From Arenicola marina (lineage: Eukaryota; Annelida; Polychaeta; Arenicolidae), in NCBI GenBank assembly GCA_964019135.1, contig OZ025260.1, positions 26,530,254 to 26,594,253 on the forward strand: a DNA stretch of 64,000 nt. The letters run 5' to 3'. Made by a program: the position numbers and the translations under genes. Positions 57,301 to 64,000 of the stretch are shown here, in pieces. How positions within the stretch are numbered: position 1 is the first letter of the stretch; every line of letters starts with the position of its first letter. Under the pieces are notes generated by a model. The model searched no databases. It was not told where the DNA came from and was given only the letters and a program-made list of their open reading frames with translations.

Positions 57301-60300
57301 GACTAATGGCGAAGGAGTCGGCGCCTGGATCAGCCTCGTCTTCGACGCCACCTACGAAGTGGTCGGCGTCCAGCTCCTACAGCGATGTCACAGAGACAAC
57401 CAGAACCAAGTTGTCGAACTCGCCTTCAGAGATGGGTCGACACAGACGGTGAGACATCTTTTCGCATGTTGCAATAAGATTCGTGTAGCGCATTGCCGAT
57501 TCATGTCTGTATTGGGAAGGCTGCAACCTCTGTCTCAGTTTCGGTAGAGGAATATTTGGTGTAACGAAATTCTACTATATATGCCGCACCCAATAATGGT
57601 ATTATAATCGATGTACAGGGTACGGACGTTAATTCACGCAAAGAGAATGTAGATGTCACCAGCTCAACGTCATTTGGATTGGTATTATTAGATATCTACT
57701 GTTTACTTTTTCAAGGTGGCATTGACCTGCTTTGAGACCAGTATTCTACCCCAGGCTTGTCCCGAACAAGGCTGGCAACATTTTAATCTCACTCCTGTCG
57801 TAACATCTTACGTAACCCTAACAATCCGCAGCGTGTGCACGTCATCTAACAGCGGCTTCAGAGAGATCAAGATCCTGGCTCGGTCAGGTAGGTATTTATA
57901 TAGTCTCCAACATCTGTCATGAAAAATGGATCAGTAATTAGACTATGTGACATCAGTAATTAAAAAGTTAGATTGTCAAAAGACCTACATTTTTGCTCGA
58001 GTGATAATCTATGATATTGACACCGATATTTCCCATATCATCGCCATGTATCAATTCGATGCATTCCATGGTCAGCCAGTTGACACTGTCGTTTGATAAT
58101 AAATTTATACTCAACTGCCTAACGTGGGAATTCTTACCACATGATCATGTTGAGTTAATATTGTGTGCGAACACAATCGTAGTACTATTTTCTCTTGATT
58201 TTATTCGGTCACATGCAAAACAATTGTACACATTTATACCAACGTGTGCACAACGTGTGTGCAAAATGTGTCTGACGTACGTGACGTGATAACTGTCTAA
58301 GTTATTGTAGCTGTTATATTGTCGGCTATACTTATATCACCGATTTAATTAGCTGATATTGCAGACATGTCAAACATTAAGACTAAGCTAGTAAGACAGT
58401 TTAAATAAAAGTCTAATGTGATGATAATACGTCTACTGAAACGTATTTCGTATTAGGAACAGAGCGAAGCCAGTCAAATTGGCAGAAGATTCCATAACAT
58501 TTAATGTTGTCACGTGTTTGCAGGTTCTCCGGCTAATCCGTGGCCGGATCCGCCACCAGGTTAGTGTAACGCAACTTCCATATGATCTGCCTTAGGTGAC
58601 GGAATGTACACATCTGGTATCTGAGCCGCGATTTATTTTACTTCAAGATTAATCCTGTGTCACCTAATTGATCCTGTGCATAGCATGTATATGTAGCTTA
58701 GATTCACATCTATTCCAGATCACGGAGCAGTTCAAAACGTTGCGCTCGGAGCATCCTGTGACTCATCATCTCGATACAACCTCTGGTACGATTGTGAAAA
58801 TGCTGTGGACGGTGTAGTGATTGTGGGAGGCAGTCCCTCACATGAGTGGGTGACTAATGGCGAAGGAGTCGGCGCCTGGATCAGCCTGGTCTTCGACGCC
58901 ACCTACGAAGTGGTCGGCGTCCAGCTCCTACAGCGATGTCACAGAGACAACCAGAACCAAGGTGTCGAACTCGCCTTCAGAGATTGGTCGACACAGACGG
59001 TGAGACATCTTTTCGCATGTTGCAATAAGATTCGTGTGGCGCATTCCCGATTCATGTCTGTATTGGGAAGGCTGCAACCTCTGTCTCAGTTTCGGTAGAA
59101 GAATATTTGGTGTAACGAAATTCTACTATATATGCCGCACCCAATAATGGTATTATAATCGATGTACAGGGTACGGACGTTAATTCACGCAAAGAAAATG
59201 TAGATGTCACCAGCTCAAAGTCATTTGGATTGGTATTATTAGATATCTACTGTTTACTTTTTCAAGGTGGCATTGACCTGCTTTGAGACCAGTATCCTAC
59301 CCAAGGCTTGTCCCGAACAAGGCTGGCAACATTTTAATCTCACTCCTGTCGTAACATCCTACATAACCCTAACAATCCGCAGCGTGTGCACGTCATCTAA
59401 CAGCGGCTTCAGAGAGATCAAGATCCTGGCTCGGTCAGGTAGGTATTTATATAGTCTCTAACATCTGTCATGAAAAATGGATCAGTAATTAGACTATGTG
59501 ACATCAGTAATTAAAAGGTTAGATTGTCAAAAGACATACATTTTTGCTCGAGTGATAATCTATGATATTGACACCGATATTTCCCATATCATCGCCATTT
59601 ATCAATTCGATGCATTCCATGGTCAGCCAGTTGACACTGTCGTTTAATAATAAATTTATACTCAACTGCCTAACGTGGGAATTCTTACCACATGATCATG
59701 TTGAGTTAATATTGTGTGCGAACACAATGGTAGTACTATTTTCTCTTGATTTTATTCGGTCACATGCAAAACAATTGTACACATTTATACCAACGTGTGC
59801 ACAACGTGCGTGCAAAATGTGTCTGACGTACGTGACGTGATAACTGTCTACGTTATTGTAGATGTTATATTGTCGGCTATACTTATATCACCGATTTAAT
59901 TAGCTGACATTGCAGACATGTCAAACATTAAGACTAAGCTAGTAAGACAGTTTAAATAAAATCCTAATGTGATGATAATACGTCTACTGAAACGTATTTC
60001 GTATTAGGAACAGAGCGAAGCCAGTCAAATTGGCAGAAGATTCCATAACATTTAATGTTGTCACGTGTTTGCAGGTTCTCCGGCTAATCCGTGGCCGGAT
60101 CCGCCACCAGGTTAGTGTAACGCAACTTCCATATGATCTGCCTTAGGTGACGGAATGTCCACATCTGATATCTGAGCTGCGATTTATTTTACTTCAAGAT
60201 TAATCCAGTGTCACCTAATTGATCCTGTGCATAGCATGTATATGTAGCTTAGATTCACATCTATTCCAGATCACGGAGCAGTTCAAAACGTTGCGCTCGG

Positions 60301-63300
60301 AGCATCCTGTGCTTCATCATCTCGATACAGCCTCTGGTACGATTGTGCAAATGCTGTGGACGGTGTAGTGATTGTGGGAGGCAGTCCCTCACATGAGTGG
60401 GTGACTAATGGCGAAGGAGTTGGCGCCTGGATCAGTCTCGTCTTCGACGCCACCTACGAAGTGGTCGGCGTCCAGCTCCTACAGCGATGTCACAGAGACA
60501 ACCAGAACCAAGGTGTCGAACTCGCCTTCAGAGATGGGTCGACACAGACGGTGAGACATCTTTTCGCATGTTGCAATAAGATTCGTGTGGCGCATTGCCG
60601 ATTCATGTCTGTATTGGGAAGGCTGCAACCTCTTTCTCAGTTTCGGTAGAGGAATATTTGGTGTAACGAAATTCTACTATATATGCCGCACCCAATAATG
60701 GTATTATAATCGATGTACAGGGTACGGACGTTAATTCACGCAAAGAGAATGTAGATGTCACCAGTTCAAAGTCATTTGGATTGGTATTATTAGATATCTA
60801 CTGTTTACTTTTTCAAGGTGGCATTGACCTGCTTTGAGACCAGTATCCTACCCAAGGCTTGTCCCGAACAAGGCTGGCAACATTTTAATCTCACTCCTGT
60901 CGTAACATCTTACATAACCCTAACAATCCGCAGCGTGTGCACGTCATCTAACAGCGGCTTCAGAGAGATCAAGATCCTGGCTCGGTCAGGTAGGTATTTA
61001 TATAGTCTCTAACATCTGTCATGAAAAATGGATCAGTAATTAGACTATGTGACATCAGTAATTAAAAGGTTAGATTGTCAAACGACATACATTTTTGCTC
61101 GAGTGATAATCTATGATATTGACACCGATATTTCCCATATCATCGCCATTTATCAATTCGATGCATTCCATGGTCAGCCAGTTGACACTGTCGTTTAATA
61201 ATAAATTTATACTCAACTGCCTAACGTGGGAATTCTTACCACATGATCATGTTGAGTTAATATTGTGTGCGAACACAATGGTAGTACTATTTTCTCTTGA
61301 TTTTATTCGGTCACATGCAAAACAATTGTACACATTTATATCAACGTGTGCACAACGTGCGTGCAAAATGTGTCTGACGTACGTGACGTGATAACTGTCT
61401 ACGTTATTGTAGCTGTTATATTGTCGGCTACACTTATATCACCGATTTAATTAGCTGATATTGCAGACATGTCAAACATTAAGACTAAGCTAGTAAGACA
61501 GTTTAAATAAAATTCTAATGTGATGATAATACGTCTACTGAAACGTACTTCGTATTAGGAACAGAGCGAAGCCAGTCAAATTGGCAGAAGATTCCATAAC
61601 ATTTAATGTTATCACGTGTTTGCAGGTTCTCCGGCTAATCCGTGGCCGGATCCGCCACCAGGTTAGTGTAACGCAACTTCCATATGATCTGCCTTAGGTG
61701 ACGGAATGTCCACATCTGATATCTGAGCTGCGATTTATTTTACTTCAAGATTAATCCAGTGTCACCTAATTGATCCTGTGCATAGCATGTATATGTAGCT
61801 TAGATTCACATCTATTCCAGATCACGGAGCAGTTCAAAACGTTGCGCTCGGAGCATCCTGTGACTCATCATCTCGATACAGCCTCTGGTACGATTGTGAA
61901 AATGCTGTGGACGGTGTAGTGATTGTGGGAGGCAGTCCCTCACATGAGTGGGTGACTAATGGCGAAGGAGTTGGCGCCTGGATCAGTCTCGTCTTCGACG
62001 CCACCTACGAGGTGGTCGGCGTCCAGCTTCTACAGCGATGTCACAGAGACAACCAGAACCAAGGTGTCGAACTCGCCTTCAGAGATGGGTCGACACAGAC
62101 GGTGAGACATCTTTTCGCATGTTGCAATAAGATTCGTGTGGCGCATTGCCGATTCATGTCTGTATTGGCAAGGCTGCAACCTCTTTCTCAGTTTCGGTAG
62201 AGGAATATTTGGTGTAACGAAATTCTACTATATATGCCGCACCCAATAATGGTATTATAATCGATGTGCAGGGAACGGATGTTAATTCACGCGAAGAGGA
62301 TTTAGATGTCACCAGCTCAAAGTCGTTTGGATTGGTATTATTAGATATCTACTGCTTACTTTTTCAAGGTGGCATTGACCTGCTTTGAGACCAGTATCCT
62401 ACCCAAGGCTTGTCCCGAACAAGGCTGGCAACATTTTAATCTCACTCCTGTCGTAACATCTTACGTAACCCTAACAATCCGCAGCGTGTGCACGTCATCT
62501 AACAGCGGCTTCAGAGAGATCAAGATCCTGGCTCGGTCAGGTAGGTATTTATATAGGCTCCAACATCTGTCATGAAAAATGGATTAGTAATTAGACTATG
62601 TGACATCAGTAATTAAAAAGTTAGATTGTCAAAAGACCTACATTTTTGCTCGAGTGATAATCTATGATATTGACACCGATATTTCCCATATCATCGCCAT
62701 TTATCAATTCGATGCATTCCATCGTCAGCCAGTTGGCACTGTCGTTTGATAATAAATTTATACTCAACGGCCTTACGTGGGAATTCTTACCACATGATCA
62801 TGTTGAGTTAATATTGTGTGCGAACACAATCGTAGTACTATTTTCTCTTGATTTTATTCGGTCACATGCAAAACAATTGTACGCATTTATACCAACGTGT
62901 GCACAACGTGTGTGCAAAATGTGTCTGACGTACGTGACGTGATAACTGTCTAAGTTATTGTAGCTGTTATATTGTCGGCTATACTTATATCACCGATTTA
63001 ATTAGCTGAAATTGCAGACATGTCAAACATTAAGACGAAGCTAGTAAGACAGTTTAAATAAAAGTCTAATGTGGCGATAATACGTCTAATGAAACGTATT
63101 TCGTATTAGGAACAGAACGAAGCCAGCCAAATTGGCAGAAGATTCGGTAACATTTAATGTTATCACGTGTTTGCAGGTTCTCCGGCTAATCCGTGGCCGG
63201 ATCCGCCACCAGGTAAGTGTAACGCAACTTTCATATGATCTGCCTTAGGTGACGGAATGTCCACATATGGTAGCTGAGCTGCGATTTATTTTACTTCAAG

Positions 63301-64000
63301 ATTAATCCAGTGTCGCCTAATTGATCCTGTGCTTAGCATGTCCATGTAGCTTAGATTCACATTTATTCCAGATTACGGAGCAGTTCAAAACGTTGCACTC
63401 GGAGCATCCTGTGCTTCATCATCTCGATACAGCCTCTGGTACGATTGTGCAAATGCTGTGGACGGTGTAGTGATTGTGGGAGGCAGACCCTCACATGAAT
63501 GGGTGACTAATGGCGAAGGAATCGGCGCCTGGATCAGCCTCGTCTTCGACGCCACCTACGAGGTGGTCGGCGTCCAGCTACTACAGCGATGTCACAGAGA
63601 CAACCAAAACCAAGGTGTCGAACTCGCCTTCAGAGATGGGTCGACACAGACGGTGAGACACCTTTTCGCACATTACAATAAGATTCGTGTGGCGCATTGC
63701 CGATTCATGTCTGTATTGGGAAGGCTGCAACCTCTTTCTCAATTTCGGTAGAGGAATATTTGGTGTAACGAAATTCTACTATATATGCCGCACCCAATAA
63801 TGGTATTATAATCGATGTGCAGAGAACGGATGTTAATTCACGCAAAGAGAATGTAGATGTCACCAGCTCAAAGTCGTTTGGATTGGTATTATTAGATATC
63901 TACTGTTTACTTTTTCAAGGTGGCATTGACCTGCTTTGAGACCAGTGTCCTACCCCAGGCTTGTCCCGAACAAGGCTGGCAACATTTTAATCTCACTCCT
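42317..64000 (+). CDS. Gene 2 (5' part): secreted or surface discoidin-like array protein
   Basis: Predicted exons: 42317-42386; 52626-52661, 53476-53747, 54313-54484; 55422-55457, 55617-55897, 56165-56336; 56973-57008, 57168-57448, 57716-57887; 58524-58559, 58719-58999, 59267-59438; 60075-60110, 60270-60550, 60818-60989; 61626-61661, 61821-62101, 62369-62540; 63177-63212, 63372-63652, 63920 onwards. Each cassette is 160-163 codons, runs phase 1 to phase 1, and encodes a linker plus one F5/8C-like domain with six conserved cysteines. Compared with gene 1 the first domain exon is whole, not split, and the donors and acceptors are good. The 3' end is outside the window; a plexin-like stalk and membrane helix as in gene 1 is a guess. 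It may be regulated or varied by exon skipping, since all cassettes are interchangeable. Confidence 0.75.
42387..44714. other. Gene 2 intron 1, first part
   Basis: A GAcgGA-rich low-complexity patch lies at 44045-44215, and G-runs lie near 44520-44580. No exon or known element was recognised. Confidence 0.4.
44715..45205 (-). mobile_element. LINE 3'-end relic with C-terminal CCHC-like region and tail
   Basis: The minus strand reads SYATYKSLLEREKYL, then HRIAITRFRCSNHRLAIETG, RYENVSRCDRICIYC and VEDEYQFLCICNLYKDPR. This is the LINE C-terminal block R.S.H.L.IE.GR.....R.C..C.....EDE.HFL..C..Y...R. The coding end is followed by about 190 bp of 3' UTR with GGGCCGAAGGACAGCAGTAC, AATAAA and a (CCTTTA)n tail near 44715. 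The target side and 5' truncation fit ordinary LINE insertion. The frame is open over about 100 codons, so it is fairly young. Confidence 0.75.
45206..46343. other. Gene 2 intron 1, no feature
   Basis: A short CA-rich stretch lies at 45960-45990. Nothing else was recognised. Confidence 0.4.
46344..46915. repeat. 9-bp minisatellite CTTGAGRCG, about 63 copies
   Basis: About 570 bp of CTTGAGACG or CTTGAGGCG units, with rare CTTGATGCG, CTCGAGGCG and CTTGAAGCG variants. The length being a multiple of three keeps frames open over 190 codons on both strands (LETLEA, RRLRRL and RLKRLK). There is no splice or codon support for a gene. Confidence 0.95.
46916..49300. other. Gene 2 intron 1, mostly featureless
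   Basis: GAGTTGGCTT occurs four times at 12-bp steps at 47150-47190. A TCAGTCAGTCAATCAG run lies near 48977. No gene. Confidence 0.4.
49301..51215 (-). mobile_element. Broken Ty3/Gypsy LTR retrotransposon fossil
   Basis: Minus-strand fragments match Ty3/Gypsy. From 5' to 3' of the element these are a nucleocapsid-like zinc-knuckle region (about 51050-51215), an aspartic-protease-like region (about 50640-50870), reverse transcriptase (about 50260-50640, with remnants further down) and RNase H (about 49301-49700). No integrase and no LTRs were recognised in the window. The element is broken, with several breaks, and looks old. It lies antisense in the first intron of gene 2. Confidence 0.8.
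51383..51423. repeat. Perfect 18-bp inverted repeat, 5-nt loop
   Basis: GAACTAATATGTCGAATA and TATTCGACATATTAGTTC are exact complements around TTAAC. Confidence 0.85.
51424..52054. other. Gene 2 intron 1, no feature
   Basis: No gene or element recognised. Confidence 0.35.
52055..52550 (+). repeat. Two diverged copies of a dispersed repeat ending in AC microsatellites
   Basis: CACTGTGACATTGACCTTTG at about 52060 and GCTGTGACCTTGACTTTTG at about 52401 start copies that share GTTAACCAACTT / CTAACGAACTTGACC. Each ends in an (AC)n run (about 52174-52190 and 52525-52545). The GTGACCTTGACCTTTGAC core is familiar from dispersed repeats of many marine animals. Confidence 0.55.
52626..54484 (+). CDS. 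Gene 2 cassette 1 (array position 7): F5/8C-like domain
   Basis: The linker exon 52626-52661 reads GSQDQPLPSLPP and has lost the usual PWP. The core exon 53476-53747 is one uninterrupted exon: DVDNVALGASCAASS, LWYKCQNAVDGVVIVGD, HEWATNGEGVGAWISLVF, LLQRCHRDNQN. It is 9 nt shorter than in later cassettes. The C-terminal exon 54313-54484 reads VELTCFETSNEHTSCPEQSW, HFDLTPVVTS, SGFREISILG. Splice sites are good (gtaagc, gtcagt). As the first domain of the predicted mature protein it is more diverged than the 1,551-bp units that follow, and has longer introns. Confidence 0.8.
52662..53475. other. Intron in gene 2 cassette 1
   Basis: C/G-rich stretches lie at 52750-52870 and 52960-53150, probably decayed small elements. 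The ORFs across it have no exon character. Confidence 0.4.
54485..55421. other. Spacer between gene 2 cassettes 1 and 2
   Basis: From about 55085 to 55421 it is a diverged copy of the spacer found in the 1,551-bp units. The left part contains the inverted-repeat element at 54574-54832. Confidence 0.6.
54574..54832. mobile_element. MITE-like element, GGGCGGATCTAGG ends
   Basis: It begins GGGCGGATCTAGGAA and ends TTCCTTGGATCCGCCC, imperfect inverted ends around a G/C-rich body of about 230 bp. No coding capacity. Confidence 0.45.
55422..56336 (+). CDS. Gene 2 cassette 2 (position 8): F5/8C-like domain
   Basis: The exons are 55422-55457 (GSPANPWPDPPP), 55617-55897 and 56165-56336. The first loop reads SCASSSEKNLWYDCANAVDG, with EK where later units have RY. 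The core has GGRPSHEWVTNGEGIGAW and VFNATYEVVG, a sequon (NAT) unique to this copy. The C-terminal exon reads FETSILPQACPEQGWQHF. The linker donor is gtaagt, as in the last unit of the window. Confidence 0.85.
56973..57887 (+). CDS. Gene 2 cassette 3 (position 9): F5/8C-like domain
   Basis: The exons are 56973-57008, 57168-57448 and 57716-57887. The first loop reads SCDSSSRYNLWYDCENAVDG. The next loop is IVENSPSHEW, where all other units have GG or GD; this is the most distinctive substitution of the array. NQNQVVELAF replaces NQNQGVELAF. The linker donor is gttagt. Confidence 0.85.
58524..59438 (+). CDS. Gene 2 cassette 4 (position 10): F5/8C-like domain
   Basis: The exons are 58524-58559, 58719-58999 and 59267-59438. 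The first loop reads SCDSSSRYNLWYDCENAVDG as in the previous unit, but the next loop is VGGSPSHEW. RDWSTQT replaces RDGSTQT, a Gly-to-Trp change seen only here. The C-terminal exon has LPKACPEQ and SYITLTI. Confidence 0.85.
60075..60989 (+). CDS. Gene 2 cassette 5 (position 11): F5/8C-like domain
   Basis: The exons are 60075-60110, 60270-60550 and 60818-60989. The first loop reads SCASSSRYSLWYDCANAVDG, followed by VGGSPSHEWVTNGEGVGAW. The C-terminal exon has LPKACPEQ and SYITLTI, matching the previous unit. Confidence 0.85.
61626..62540 (+). CDS. Gene 2 cassette 6 (position 12): F5/8C-like domain
   Basis: The exons are 61626-61661, 61821-62101 and 62369-62540. The first loop reads SCDSSSRYSLWYDCENAVDG, combining the D/E pair of positions 9-10 with the Ser of position 11. 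The C-terminal exon has LPKACPEQ with SYVTLTI. Confidence 0.85.
63177..64000 (+). CDS. Gene 2 cassette 7 (position 13), cut by the window edge
   Basis: The exons are 63177-63212, 63372-63652 and 63920 to the edge. The first loop reads SCASSSRYSLWYDCANAVDG, followed by GGRPSHEWVTNGEGIGAW as in position 8. The C-terminal exon begins ALTCFETSVLPQACPEQGW, with V for I and Q for K. The linker donor is gtaagt, again as in position 8. Confidence 0.85.

Larger units (their letters stand above)
55422..64000 (+). repeat. Tandem 1,551-bp unit array (5.5 copies in the window)
   Basis: Linker exons start at 55422, 56973, 58524, 60075, 61626 and 63177, five steps of exactly 1,551 bp. Introns and spacers are carried in each unit and differ by scattered point changes with no net length change. 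The array runs past the right edge. Confidence 0.97.

Noticed and set aside
56460-62942. A 92-codon frame (start MILTPIFPIS) present in five consecutive units
   Set aside because: It lies in the inter-cassette intron. In the older copy of the same spacer (about 55085-55250) the frame is not kept, and the five copies are too recent for openness to mean selection.
55898-63751. Read-through extension VRHLFACCNKIRVAHCRFM after the core exon of each unit
   Set aside because: It begins at a consensus GTGAGA donor and the domain continues in frame at the next acceptor; it is intron.

Overview
The window is animal nuclear DNA: GT-AG introns, exons of balanced composition in AT-richer introns, many LINE, SINE and DNA-transposon relics, minisatellites and G/C homopolymers. 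The receptor family (plexin-type IPT stalk joined to discoidin-like domains) and the types of LINE suggest a marine invertebrate. Amphioxus is my best guess, but a mollusc or another invertebrate cannot be excluded.

Two head-to-tail genes on the + strand dominate the window, both built from one tandemly repeated exon cassette. A cassette holds a 12-codon proline-rich linker microexon followed by exons for one galactose-binding (F5/8 type C or discoidin-like) domain. All cassettes start and end in phase 1. Gene 1 enters from the left with its 5' end outside the window. It carries six cassettes (589-19643), a 27-nt linker exon, then six exons (20307-23192) for a plexin-like IPT/TIG region, one transmembrane helix and a short cytoplasmic tail that stops where a plexin would continue into its GAP domain. 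Gene 2 probably starts with a signal-peptide exon at 42317-42386, has a 10.2-kb first intron and then at least seven cassettes (52626-64000). The last six repeat with a period of exactly 1,551 bp, and the gene runs off the right edge.

In gene 1 the cassettes are an older type in which the first domain exon is split. A decayed half-domain lies in the new intron, and a conserved donor and acceptor pair bypasses a frame break shared by all six copies. The first two cassettes are a nearly identical 2.39-kb duplication. The spacer between cassettes 4 and 5 received a 4.28-kb element with imperfect terminal inverted repeats and, separately, a LINE tail. Its paralogues act as empty-site references.

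The 23.2-42.3 kb interval and the first intron of gene 2 contain no other gene I can recognise. They hold LINE relics (38.7-39.9 kb minus, 40.7-41.2 kb plus, 44.7-45.2 kb minus), tRNA-derived SINE relics, small inverted-repeat elements, a broken Ty3/Gypsy fossil (49.3-51.2 kb, minus) and several minisatellites. The minisatellites create long open frames that are not genes.

Read together, the two genes encode secreted or surface proteins with long, in-frame expandable arrays of binding domains. Gene 1 certainly ends as a single-pass membrane protein. Ligand and function cannot be read from the sequence; recognition, adhesion or immunity are inference only.
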